A stretch of DNA of 64,000 bases from Oscarella lobularis (taxonomy: Eukaryota > Porifera > Homoscleromorpha > Homosclerophorida > Oscarellidae), in contig NC_089176.1 of assembly GCF_947507565.1 (NCBI RefSeq), positions 186,001 through 250,000 of the forward strand, given 5' to 3'. This document shows positions 10,518 through 21,728 of this stretch, piece by piece (positions within the stretch are counted from its first letter, which is position 1; every line of letters begins with the position of its first letter). The translations under genes and the position numbers were made by a program. Under the pieces are notes generated by a model, which did no database searches, was not told the DNA's origin, and saw only the letters and a program-made list of their open reading frames with translations.

Positions 10518-11172
10518 CGTTACGGCGAAGTCGAAAGCGCGATAGTACTTTCTATGACGTAATTTGTTCGAGACGTGACGTTCTGATGTCTACTAATGGC
10601 CAATTGATCTCGAATTCGAAGAGACGATCGCCTGCTTTCGCGACTCGACTTGTCCGTCGCGCCAAATGCAGGCTGAAAACGCGGGGTGGTCGAGGGCGTG
10701 CAGCGTGCGAGTGGGAGAGCACGTAAAGTAGAGCACGCCGCCGCGCGGGGGAGAAATTCCTTGGCGGGAGGGGTCCCCGACGCAAGGAGAGTTTCTTCTT
10801 CTGTCGGATGTGGACTTGGGAAAGACGCGGACGCTTTTGGCATTGCTGCGGTGATCGACACGGCGAGTTACGCTCTCGAATATTCTTTTGCCAATCCGGG
10901 TATCTGAGACAGCGCGTTCCTGTGCCTCCCGCGGGACATTTAAAAAGTACTTTGCCGCGCGAGAATCGATGCGATTTAGTGAAGCAAACGCTTAGATTTC
11001 ACGATCGAATTTGGCTGCCATCAATCCGATAACATCGTACAGTCCGGTACGTCTGCTCTACGAAACTCTCGAGAAATTATCCAAGCTTTTAATGTAACAC
11101 AAAGTGTCGTTCTGTCTTCAAAATGTAGAAAAATTTCACTTAGATCACCAATTTAAGCTGCGCAATGTTCCC
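10518..11172. other. Intergenic region upstream of the cadherin gene
   Basis: This 655-bp interval holds the 5' flank of the giant cadherin gene and the 3' flank of the enolase-like gene. No coding exon, RNA gene or repeat could be supported. The open frames here have no domain-like sequence. Confidence 0.4.
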
Positions 11173-12702
11173 TTACGCTTCTTTCAGTCCTGCCTGACTC
11201 CATATCCCACTTTTTGCACTATCTCTAATTGGTGGATACCTAAGCAATGCCTCTTCATCTACGTCTACTCCCCACCCCGCGCCACTTGGCAGGTGAAAAA
11301 CGCCGTCTTTCAGAAGCGGCACATTCGTGACAATATCGTCCTTCCAAGGCACGTCATCCACGTCTACCTCAAGCACCTTGAAATTGGGAATAGCGGCGCA
11401 GAAGTGAGCACAGATGGCCGTTCCAAGCCATCCGTGATAATTGTGAGCAGCGCAATTGATCTCATATATATCGCACAGTGAAGCCATCTTGCAACTCTCG
11501 TCGACCCCGTTCCACAACGGATCAATGATGCACACGTCGACCGCCTCCGCATGCAAGTATGGTAAGAGCTGCTTTCGTCCCATCACCGACTCAAGCGATG
11601 CAATTGGCATAGGCGCTCGGTTTCGAATACGCGCCAGTGCCTGGGGCGACTCAATGTCAAGTTCGAGCCAGTCGAGGCCGCGTCCGCCGAGAGCTTCAGG
11701 CGTGAGCGCGCCCGCTATTTGACAGAAGCCTTCCGTACGAAAATTGTAGTTAAGGTCAAGGCGCAGTCCGATGCCGTCGCCGCACGCCTGACGAAAAGTA
11801 CGCATCTGCTTGACGAGCCTAGAAATAAATTGACCGCCGTCGTCAGGCACGTTAAGTTCGGGAGAGCCGACACCACCACCAAATCCCGGCATGTACAACT
11901 TGCCGTCAATCTTCAAAAAAAGGAAACGTGGCAATTATTCTACAATGAGTAGTATGAACGATCAATGTTGTAAAACGTTTAGCTAAAGAACATTGATTGT
12001 TATATGTAAGAAGACGTTATTATTACATACTATACGTAATAAAGAGCTGCACCTGAACGTGTTAGCCTTTGCTCAGATGCAGCTCTTTGCCACACATTAC
12101 GTACATGTACATTTAGCACCAACCTCGCCAGACGGATCAAATTGAAAAATGTTGGTTTTGACAGCTCTGTGCCCAGACGCCTTGACCTCGTCGCAGAGAG
12201 ACTTGACGTCGTCGAGAGAACGAAGAGGCGGCGTTTGCTTGCCGGTGTGCGGCGATCTGAGCATCTGGTGATAATTCAATCGAAAGCTGCCGCAGTGCGA
12301 CCAATAGACCGGAATCTCGCTTCGGATCGGTCCACCAAAAAGACTGCAGACGGGGACCCCATAGGATTTGCCCACAATATCAAGGAGGGCGTTCTCGATC
12401 GCAGCGATCGCTTGATTAGCTATGCCACCCGCTACGTGACGCGTGTTTGCTCTTAGCTGAGCAATTATCTTGCTGAATGGCAGAGGGTTGAGGCCTATCG
12501 TAAGCGAGCCCAGCCACTCGATGACCTGAGCCACGCCCATGTTTCGTTCTTCTATATACTCCGACCAGCCCACGATTGGCTTGCGTTCGCCATTCGATGT
12601 GGTCATAAAACCCGTTGTGGATACTTTGACGAAGCAGAAGTTGCGGAAACCGGCTCCGCAGCGGCGAATCTCAACCGCTGTGATAACTAGGGGAGTAACC
12701 AT
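11173..12702 (-). CDS. Enolase-superfamily protein of the mandelate racemase/muconate lactonizing type
   Basis: Two exons, 12702-12124 and 11910-11173, join in phase 0 (donor gttggt, acceptor tttttttgaag) to give about 438 residues, a normal length for the family. The N-terminal half is the capping domain (starts MVTPLVITAVEIRR; contains AIAAIENALLDIVGKSYGVP). The C-terminal barrel carries the likely metal ligands: Asp in RLDLNYNF, Glu in WLELDIE and Glu in IASLES. It also has a candidate catalytic Asp in CIIDPLW and His in HNYHG. The position of the usual KxK base pair reads AVKTN, so the second lysine is replaced. The family abstracts an alpha-proton from carboxylate substrates such as sugar acids. 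The substrate here is unknown. It does not look like the common animal member ENOSF1. Confidence 0.85.
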
Positions 12703-13298
12703 AGCTTAATATCAACACCTGATCTCCGTTCAGATGGACGGAGACCCCCTTGACTACGATACAGCAAAGCGAAACGCTAGGGGGGTATCCAGAATAATGA
12801 GTTATAATTAGAGACTTTGCAGACTCCTATTGTTGGTAAATCGGACACTAGCCCAATAATGCCTCCTCTCCCTCCCACCAGCATTGAAACTCATCTCAAA
12901 GACCCTGACCTTTTATATTCTAAACGCAAGTTACATTAACTAAGTAAAGCGGAATGAATAACCACGGTCTTTGTGGGAGTGCATACAGTGACTACCTGGA
13001 GACTTACTGGTGACATGTCTGTGGCAAGTTAGTTAGTAATTTATTTCCTACAGGACGCTAACTACTTCTGGAGTCTGTTCTACGTTGGTCCACTTGTGTA
13101 CGATGTAGCCTTGAGAGGGCGTTTTTTAATGTTTGTGCAGTTGTACGTTTTCACACAAAAGGTTTCTATGTACGAAGAGTGCGACAGTTGACAGGTGGCA
13201 TCCAGGGCGTTTGACAGTGGAACTCGATATGTTTATTATATACACGTACGCTTGGCGTACAAAAGCAAACTATGCACAGCACCCTACGACTCTCTGTC
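12703..13298. other. Intergenic region, nothing recognised
   Basis: Just under 600 bp between the enolase-like gene and the next minus-strand gene. No exon-like, RNA-like or repeat structure was recognised. Confidence 0.35.
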
Positions 13299-13817
13299 TT
13301 ATACACATCTGTATTCGTGAATCGAATCGACTTGAAACAATACTTTCCACCCAAGGTTCATGTCATCCGAATCGTTTTCGGGCGGAGCGGATGTGATGTG
13401 CATTTTCCCGCTTAGGCTGTCAAATTCGACGCCGTACCACTGGGCCTTGTTGCTGTGGTAAACAAAGCCGAATCTCTTTTTGTCACCACCTGTCTTCGGT
13501 TTTGACGGTAAATACTCTGACGGCAGCTCAAAGAGCAAACCGCAGTAGCCGCTTTCCGGGTCCGGAACTCGAAGAACTTGCGAGGCGACGCATCGTTCGT
13601 CCGATAGAGCGAGTTGGACTTGGTAGAGAGCCGACGGATCAAACGTCGTTTCGCAGTCGAGCGGCAGTTCGGCCCACGTGTTGGCCGATATGGACGGTGC
13701 CGAGAGCTTGCGACGGAGGGCGGAGTGCGTCTTCAGGCGACACGGCGAGTCAAATAGACGAGTAGTAGGGGTTTCGATTGCTGAGTTCATTGGGTATTGT
13801 TTGCGAGCTTGCAACAC
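13299..13817 (-). CDS. Hypothetical 172-residue protein
   Basis: A single open frame from ATG 13817 to the stop at 13299, with coding-like composition. It starts MLQARKQYPMNSAIETP. The first 50 residues are rich in Ser, Thr and Arg and look disordered. The rest is rich in aromatic and charged residues (for example CGLLFELPSEYLPSK, FGFVYHSNKAQWYGVEFD, LGWKVLFQVDSIHEY) and looks like a small beta-rich fold. No signal peptide or membrane segment is visible. I do not recognise the family. Its neighbours give no clue, and it could be the last or only exon of a short gene. Confidence 0.5.
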   Translation of the reverse strand: MLQARKQYPMNSAIETPTTRLFDSPCRLKTHSALRRKLSAPSISANTWAELPLDCETTFDPSALYQVQLALSDERCVASQVLRVPDPESGYCGLLFELPSEYLPSKPKTGGDKKRFGFVYHSNKAQWYGVEFDSLSGKMHITSAPPENDSDDMNLGWKVLFQVDSIHEYRCV

Positions 13818-15989
13818 GTACTCTTCGGAGCCAAGAAGTTGAGTAACTGAGAGATGCTTCGCTTGAGTCTCTTATATCCTCTACGAGACGATGCCGCCCC
13901 CTTGCCTAGGTAAACAAGTGGTAGACTTCATTTAGCTCATTTAGCCGCGCCACTCCCGGTTGCTATATTGGCCTAATGCAATTCACCATCCTGCTCCGAC
14001 AACCTCTAGCCAGACTGCGCGTCTGGCAATTTACCGCGACGATAACCAACAAGCGCTGTTGATATTACAAGATCCGCCCTGTAGAAGGCTACACGAGCGG
14101 CGAAAAACCCGGGTGAGTCGCCGGGAGGCCAGTCATCAATCTTCAAGGGAGAGTTCAGTGACAGCTACTTCCCCGGCCTCAAGGCGAATAATTCCGCTGT
14201 GGGTGACCTAATAGCTACGATCGATAGGTCGCTCTGTGTCGGAAGGGGCTTCCTCAATCCATCTCATTACGCTAACCAATGTTTGCTCTTTTCATTAGCC
14301 AGAAGGAGGCCAGACTACTGCGCACTCTGCCCGTGATTGATAAATCGACGATTTGGTCTTTAGAGAGCAGCTTAGACTTGCTAAGCGACATCTAAGCGCC
14401 GTCTATGGTTCTCGTCGTATAGGAGAACGATTCCTAAAGAGCGTCTGTAATACAACCGAGACTTCTCTCCGCGCCTCGCTACAGACTTGAAGTATGCACG
14501 CATGAATTACTTGTGGTCGGGTCGATGCATCCGCTTACGGTGAGCGGTTTGAAGGGATTCGTCTCGGAGCGTTGCGGCGAGCAACGCCAAACACGGAGGA
14601 AGTTCAACATTTGTGCGAGAAACGATAACTTTGGATGGCACGCGACCCTAATGCATTGACGCACGTTAGAGAGGCTTCGCGGGGCGGAACGATTCTTACT
14701 GTATTAGCTAGTACGTCAGACGACTAAAGGGCTTTGCTGCACGTGGACGACATCCGCTTGCACAAGTCCCGAAGGGCTCCAACCCGACTGTATTAGATTA
14801 ACGAATTCGCGATTGCAAATTGCTCTAGCTTCTATTTTTGCCCAAAACGGCTCTTTACGACCCGAAGCCCGTCCTCTCGCGTCTCTTTTCTTATAATTTT
14901 GTCTCATGTACACCTCTCATGTATTTTGCACTCACCGCCAAGTGACGTATGGTAGAAGATCAATGCCGTTTAATTATCTAGCATAGAGATCTGTCTTCCT
15001 GCATGCAATCTTGTTGTCCCGCCGGCGGGCACCTTCCGGATGATACGTGCTGCACCTTTCGACTCCAGGCGCCGTAATAATTGAGCAGCAAAAAAGGGTT
15101 TCAGTGTCGCAGGTCCGCAATTCTGCGGCCTAAGCTAATAGCTGAACCGAGACAGATATTAGGCGACGGGAAGGGAGCTAGTTTGAACCTGATATAAAAG
15201 AGTCAGTCGTCTGCGCCGGATTAGGAACGTCACTGAGTGGGGCTTTTTTTAGGAGACGATCAGCCGCGTCGGGTCGTTTCTCTCTGAGCCGCTTCATTTA
15301 TATATAGCCTATAGAGCAGACTTTCTAAGGCCGTTGCGCTTGTCTACAGGAGTAAAACGCGCATTGATTTGTCAGCTAGACGATCATTCGGTACAAGGAA
15401 AACAGTTGTGGCTGAATCTCAAGGACTTTAGCACGGGAGCGTAGCAGCCAATTTCCCAACCTCAAACATGCAAGCAATTACGGACAGGACATTGAGCTAC
15501 TAAGCGAACACTATAAAGTGACTCTAAATTTAGCTTCTGCACGCAGTAAGAAAGCCGGCACTGATGCTGATATACGAACACCGCGAGCGCCGTGAACAGC
15601 TACTATACACACCTGCATGCACGGTGCACGCCGTTGCACTAGAGACTGCAAGTCTCACTTGCTAGATGAACTTCTTGTTTTGCCTCTTCGTGTGTTGTAT
15701 AGCTGCTGCTGCTGCGTCTCCACTGATTCCTTTGGCTAGCGTTGGAGCGTCGGTAAGTCGTTCCGTTCCGCACCGATGAGAGGCATTGGAAAAGCTGATG
15801 AAGGCGCTACACTTACTTTCTTCCGGAGAGGGGGGGGGCTTCAAACCCGAAAAGCAACGTTTTTGTCTCTATTTGGCTTATTCGACGCTTCTTTGAAGTG
15901 AGAAGCCGGTCGAAAGGGCGTTAGTTGTGCCGGTAGCGCGCTTTATAAAACTCAAGCTCTAGCTCCAGGGCTCTAGCTCGTTTCACCAC
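13818..15989. other. Gene-poor interval
   Basis: About 2.2 kb without a supported gene. Short open frames occur on both strands but none has domain-like sequence or a convincing splice partner. A TATAAAA match lies near 15193 and a short poly-G tract near 15830. Neither can be tied to a transcript. Confidence 0.35.
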
Positions 15990-16320
15990 ATCTATGGTTT
16001 CACCATCTATGGTTTCACAGTGCAGTAGCACACCGCGAGCGCGTTTCAACGTTAAATGTTTTCTTCATGCAGATGACAACCATTTATTCATTCTATATCA
16101 GGTGATGCTACTTTACGTAGTGGTGAACATTGAACGGCACATCACAGAATAATATAATAAAGTCTTGCAGACAAGTTCGGTCAGTAGCCAAAAAAATTTC
16201 CACTCGGCTATCTTTTAGAATTTTCGACTTTTACGCCGCATATTGCCGCAGTGGTATAATCCTCCCGGGGTTACAGATATTGATGAACGTTCACTCGGGG
16301 GTCCTTTAATTAAAAGAAAT
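15990..16320 (-). pseudogene. Decayed third copy of the sushi-gene 3' end
   Basis: This stretch aligns by eye, with many substitutions and gaps, to the sequence just downstream of and inside the last exon of the two sushi genes. Shared blocks include the 'ccgcgag' run, 'tattcattctata.caggtgat', 'ttcggtcagtagc' and 'acagatattga'. No open frame is kept. It is read as a remnant of an older tandem duplicate. Confidence 0.5.
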
Positions 16321-16568
16321 TTGCGAAATTTGGGCACTATCGCGACCCAGACATGTCTTACTAGTAAGTGAACACCATTAAGTGATTCAAAACCTGTACA
16401 GTGTAGTACGCCGCGAGTGCAGTTCGACGTGCGCAGATCACTAAGACGCGATTTATTGAATATTCATTCTATACCAGGTGATTCTATCAGAGGACACTTC
16501 ACAGACTACACTTCACAGACTACAATCAGACGAGTTTGGTCAGTAGCTAACAAGCTTTCTCTGGGCTA

Positions 16569-18580
16569 TCATTCGGAATTGTTGACCTTTTTGCATAGTG
16601 CCGAAGTGGCATGAAGTCCTTCCGGAAATACAGATATTGACGCTTCGCTCTTCGGTCCTCTAACAACGGACGCCTTAAATCGTATGGCAAAGCGCGAGCA
16701 AGGGATGGTATCACGTAGATTCAGACAAAAAGACTTTCGCGTAGTTGAAGAGAAATTCTCGCTAAGCGCGGACCGGGCATTGTCTTCTACCTTTCCCAAC
16801 TGGACTAATTTGCGTGGAGGATCAGGAAGGCAGTGAGCATCTACGTTAATAGTGTAGACAATTCCAGCACCCGTTGTGCGAAGACTGAACATTATGAAGT
16901 TGTTGAGATCAGATCTGGTAAAGTAACCGACTTCGAAAGTTTCGCTATCCACTTCATCTTTCCGCCACCGGAGGGCGATGCTTATGCTTCTTCTAATTAT
17001 TGGCAACATTCGACGGTTTCTTGTCAGTTGCATTGATCGCTTCTTGGGTGATGGAAAGGAAACGTATTTCATTTCTACCGTTCTTGTAGTGCTTGTGGTA
17101 ATTTCTTGCTTCCAGCCAACCTTATTGTTAGGTCCAACGTTTTCGTAGGTACAGTCAGATCCATCCGAGGAAAAATGGCACTTGGTGATTACTACAGAAA
17201 ACGAAACGAAATATATTTACAACATCACAAGGCACCGTGTATTATAGACGTACATTTACACGTTGGTGCGAACTGTCCCCATCGACCCCCACAGCAAATC
17301 CGTCTGCTGTGGCCTTTCAGCTTGAATCCCTTGTTGCACGCATAAGTCACAGTTGCCCCACTTGTGCTAATGGAAACGGTTCCGAACTCAGGTGCACTCA
17401 GTGACGGGCATCTCTGTTTGCGGTTTGAATATATCCTTCGGCCTCCATTTTTTCCTCCGCCTTTCCTTCGACCTATATAAAGAGAATCAGATCTGGTGCA
17501 ACTCGCTGCACGAGCTGGCGGCCACGTATCACTATGATGTGACCGCACCAAGTGACGCAAGATAGGTGCGGAGGCTGCAGCGATCCCGGTAGAGCGAAAT
17601 GCAGGGGGCATTTTCGTTCACCCAACAGACCGTTGCAACACGGATACTAGAGGAGAGGGATAGGAAACGCAATACATTGTGACGCAATATGCGTGTCACG
17701 GCCACGCCTCCTCATCTATTTGTGACTTCGATCAATTAACGTCCGATTTCTCCAAAACCGAAGGCTCTTCAGCCTTTGAGGGAGCTTGATAAGGTTATGA
17801 AATGCCTAAGTAATGCTACCGACAGTCGTTTTAAGCAATCGATGCTTTCCTAAAGATGATTTCGGCCCGTTTCTTTTCAGCACGTGATCAACGTGACTTT
17901 GTGCATTTTTCACGACCGTTTTACAGGTTTTTAGAATCCCAACGTACATTCAAATCGTAGACTATAAACGTCGAAGTGCAACTGTCTTACCCAAGATCAT
18001 CTGTGATTTCCAATAGCCAAAAAGGAGACGATTTTGTGACCTGCTAAGAGTGTAGCGTGCTACAAAACCGTCTCGCTTTTGATAATAGGGAATCGTAGAT
18101 AATCTTGGGTGAGGCAGTTGCACTTTGACGTCTATAGTCTACATCTATAGTCTACAATTTGAATGTACTTTGGGGTTCTGAAAACCTGTAGAATGGTCAT
18201 GACAAAAGCACAAAGTCACGTTGATCGCGTTCTGGAAAGAAACGGGCTGAAATCACCTTAAGACAGGCATCGACTGCAAAAAACGACAATCGGAGGCATT
18301 ACTACGGCATTTCGTAACCTTGCCAAGTTAATTCTAAGGCTAGAGAGCCTTCGGATTTGGAGAAATCGGGTATTATTTGAGCGAGGTCACAAACGGGTGA
18401 GGGGGCGTGCCCGTGACACGCATGCTGCGTCACAATGTACAGTACCTTGCGTGCGTTTCCTATCCCTCTCCTCTAGTATCCGGTGGTTGCAACAGGTTGC
18501 AACATGTAGCGCTTACGTGCTGCGATTGACGTAAGACAGACAAGAGTGAGCAACAGAAGAGAAAATAGAGAGGTTCTCAT
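16569..18580 (-). CDS. Secreted sushi (CCP) domain protein, copy A
   Basis: Three exons. Exon 1 (18580-18517) encodes a signal peptide (MRTSLFSLLLLTLVCLTSIAA) and ends at donor gtaagc. Exon 2 (from about 17476) begins with a basic Gly/Arg linker and encodes one sushi domain with spaced cysteines: RCPSLSAPEFGTV, TYACNKGFKL, RRICCGG, APTCK. Exon 3 (about 17190 to the stop at 16569) begins KCHFSSDGSDCTYENVG and ends near SISVFPEGLHATSALC. It may be a MAM-like jelly-roll, but that is tentative. The product is probably an extracellular recognition or matrix protein. Copy B lies upstream in the same orientation with the same exon phases. Intron 1 is about 1 kb because it contains a foldback element. 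Confidence 0.75.
17641..18482. mobile_element. Foldback (long inverted-repeat) non-autonomous transposon
   Basis: An 842-bp palindromic unit. The left end CGGATACTAGAGGAGAGGGA is matched in reverse complement by the right end at 18463-18482, and the pairing continues inward for roughly 400 bp per arm with scattered mismatches, to a short loop near 18041-18065. Both ends are flanked by GTTGCAAC, itself palindromic, so target-site duplication and terminal-repeat extension cannot be told apart. No transposase is encoded. It lies entirely inside intron 1 of sushi gene copy A. Confidence 0.85.
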
Positions 18581-18643
18581 TTCGCGCGATGTCTTGTTCC
18601 TTGTGTGGCTCGAGTCTGTCTAACCGTTGACTTTCGCAGAGAA

Positions 18644-18649
18644 TTTATA
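18644..18649 (-). promoter_or_regulatory. TATA box of sushi gene copy A
   Basis: TATAAA on the minus strand, about 65 bp upstream of the copy A start codon. The surrounding 'cgcagagaattta' block is repeated at the same distance in copy B, which supports a duplicated core promoter. Confidence 0.6.
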
Positions 18650-19731
18650 AGAGAGAGAGCCGACAGTTCCATCCGCTCATTATTAGGCATGATACGCAGT
18701 GGAACACAGGTGGGGCGCCCCGACTATGAATCATGTGCGGAACGCAACAAAATCGCAGTGCGCGTAATAGAGAGGAGCGAATAATTCTAAAAAGTATACG
18801 TGGTTAATTAATTAAACACGAATTTGCGCAAAAAATTTATATATGTCAGTTCCATATAAGCATCCTCTTATAAACAAACATAAGAATTGTACGCAGGTGG
18901 AACACTCTGACTATGAATCACGTGCTAAATCTGGACTTTCCCCAATTCGCGGATACCAGCTGCAAATGATACTCGCTCGTGTTTCTGCGAGCTGAGCGAA
19001 ACAGGCGTTGGGACACAATTATAAGAGCAATTAGTCTTAGGGGAAAGGTTCGTCGAATTTCGCGCAATCTAACTGAAGCGATTCCGCGACTTGGACAGGA
19101 TCTTGTTTTGAGCTTCTTCTGCACTAACATTATTAGTGAACACCCCTACAGTAGTACTGGTACTCTAGTACGCCGCGAGTGCGGTTCGATGTCTAGAGTT
19201 TCTGCGAAACAGGCACTGGCGCGGTGGTTTTACAGCGTTTCTATGACCGATAAACATTTTAAACGCAAGTAATGTTGCTGACACTGGCTGAGATCAACCA
19301 AAGGACGGCAGAATCCGGCAGACTCGGAGAACGGTAAATGATCTAGCGCGCGCTTCGAGTCACAAGAACTTGGACCTCGGTTCGTAATTGTTCGTCGTCG
19401 TTTTCGACGATTTTCGCTTTCTAGTTGTCTGTCTTCTGAACAAGCCGCTGCTTTTATACCAAAACGTTGTACTTTTAAAAGAAATTTGCGAAATTTGGGC
19501 ACTACCGCGACCCAGACATGTCTCACTAGTAAGTGAACACCATTAAGTGATTCAAAACTGGTAGTACGCCGCGAGTGCAGTTCGACGTGCGCAGATCACT
19601 AAGAAGCGATTTATTGAATATTCATTCTATACCAGGTGATTCTATTATATCTAATAGTGAACATCAGAGGACACTTCACAGACTACAATCAGACGAGTTT
19701 GGTCAGTAGCCAACAAGCTTTCCCTGGGCTA
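18650..19731. other. Interval between the two sushi genes
   Basis: No gene is supported. The part from about 19470 to 19731 is the duplicated 3' flank of the sushi genes and matches about 16308-16568 closely. Around 19145-19230 another short 'acgccgcgagtgcggttcgatg' block of the same family occurs. At 19335-19365 there is a short resemblance to the GPANK1 5' flank (CGGAGAACGGTA and GCGCGCGCTT). Confidence 0.4.
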
Positions 19732-21030
19732 TCAGTTGGAATTGTTGACCTCTTCGCATAGTGCCGAAGTGGCATGAAGTCCTTGCGGAAATACAGATAT
19801 TGACGCTTCGCTCTTCGGTCCGCTAACAACGGTCGCCTTAAATCGTACGGCAAAGAGCGAGCAAGAGATAGCATCACGTAGATTCAGACAAACAGACTTT
19901 CGCCTAGTTGAAACGAAAGCCACGCTAAACGACTGAGTATGGTCGTCTACGTTTCCCAACTGGACTAATTTGCGTGGAGGATCAGGACGGCAGTGAGCAT
20001 CTACGTTAATATGGTAGACAATTCCAGCACCCGTTGTGCGAAGATTGAACATTAGGAAGTTGTTGAGATCAGATCTGGTAAAGTAACCGACTTCGAAAGT
20101 TTCGCTATCGATATTCACTTGACTTCCCAGCCACCGGAGGACGATGCTTATTCTTCTTCTCGAAAATGTTGGCAACGTTCGACGCTTTCTTGTCAGTTGC
20201 ATTGATCGCTTCTTGCGTGATGGAAAGGAAACGTATTTCATTTCTACCGTTCTTGTAGTGCTTGTGGTAATTTCTTGCTTCCAGCCAACCTTATTGTTAG
20301 GTCCAACGTTTTCGTAGGTACAGTCAAATCCATCCGAGGCAAAGTTGCACTCGATGACTAGAGAAAACGGATATAATTACCAACATTTACACACGGTACT
20401 CGGTGTTATAGACGTACATTCACACGTTACGCTGGACAGTAGCCACTGACCAAGACAGCAAAACCGGAATGGTTTGCCTTGCAGCTTGTATCCCTTGTTG
20501 CACTTATAACTCGCATAAGCGTATCCTTCTTTCCAGCCTGGACGAACAGTAACGGTTCCAAATTCAGGTGATTGCAGTGGCGGGCAGGCGGCTACATAAA
20601 GAAAGAATCAGACTTGTGCAACTCGTCGCACGAGCTGGGGCCAAGTATCATCGTGACGTGACAGCAATTTGTGAGCGGAATATAGTCACAGGTTGGCGCA
20701 GAGGAGCGGCTAAGCTACAAACGAGTGCCCCTGTGTGTCATTATAAAGAAGAGCTTCGGCTGTGTTCACCAGCAACAATATTTGTCTAAGAAACCACCAG
20801 TGACGCAGGGCATGTTCTTCATTCACCTAACAGACCGTTGCAACGGTGGTTTTTGTCTTGTAGCTATTCGCTTACAACCCGCCCTCAGTTCCCCGACGCG
20901 TATAGCAGTTGATTTGTTCGTCACGCGCGCGCGCGCGCGAACCAGGCTTACTTGCGAAGACAATTGACGCGAGGCAGACGAGATTGAAGGCGAGCGACAG
21001 AATAGCAAATGAAGCGGTTCCCATTCCCAT
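19732..21030 (-). CDS. Secreted sushi (CCP) domain protein, copy B
   Basis: A paralogue of copy A with the same three-exon plan. Exon 1 (21030-20952) is a signal peptide (MGMGTASFAILSLAFNLVCL, then ASIVFA) with donor gtaagc. Exon 2 (acceptor tttatgtag) encodes the sushi domain: TACPPLQSPEFGTV, ASYKCNKGYKL, FRFCCLGQW, VTCE. Exon 3 (from about 20360 to the stop at 19732) begins ECNFASDGFDCTYENVG and shares most residues with copy A to the end (SISVFPQGLHATSALC). Intron 1 is only about 350 bp, about one third of that in copy A, because it lacks the foldback element. Probably secreted; the ligand is unknown. Confidence 0.75.
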
Positions 21031-21096
21031 GCCGTCCGGTCGTGTTCCTTGCGCGGCTCCGAGAGTCTGTCTGATCGTGGTGACGTGCGCAGAGAA

Positions 21097-21102
21097 TTTA
21101 TA
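21097..21102 (-). promoter_or_regulatory. TATA box of sushi gene copy B
   Basis: TATAAA on the minus strand, 67 bp upstream of the copy B start codon, in the same sequence context as in copy A. Confidence 0.6.
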
Positions 21103-21728
21103 CAAAACAGCTTGACCCCTGGCTCTATGGGCGCAGCATGAAATTAGAACGCCCCAGGAAGAGTTTACCCTAACTCAATCGGGCCGTGTGCTCGTACGAG
21201 GTCGCAGAAGCGGATCTGAAACCGTTTAATTTATACGGATTCCTTGATCGGAGCTTCTGATATTCAACCTCTGAGCTTTGTCGTTGCTGACCCTTTTTTG
21301 CGGTGGACTTCGTGTCCATTAAGCTATGTTTCCTTAGTCTCATTTATGTGTACATGGAGTTCTTTTTCCCATGACCTGTAACACATGTACGATTGTCATG
21401 CGCAAAACAGGGCTGGAAACGACGACAAAACGCGTTAGGCCGGCAAACATCTGCGTCGACGATTTCATAGAAAAATAATAGGAGGACACTTCCTATGAAT
21501 TTCCTTCCTGAGGTCAAGATCTATGGTAACGGACCAGCTCGTCACGAAGGACGTGCATCTACTGGGTTCCTCACATCCTCTGAACAGAATGTGAGGCTAT
21601 TTCCAGCACGAATCACTATTTTTGTCCCTAACACTCGTCAATTGGCAAGTCGAATGCCTTTGTAGGTCTGGTTCACACTAAAAATCACCGTATAGCGTCA
21701 AGGGTATCCGCAGCGACGGAATTGTCAA
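21103..21728. other. Intergenic region, nothing recognised
   Basis: About 630 bp between the promoter of sushi copy B and the end of BBS1. No exon, RNA gene or repeat could be supported. Confidence 0.35.

Noticed and set aside
10520-10861. Short minus-strand frame upstream of the cadherin
   Set aside because: Low-complexity, no splice link to the signal-peptide start at 10517, no domain.
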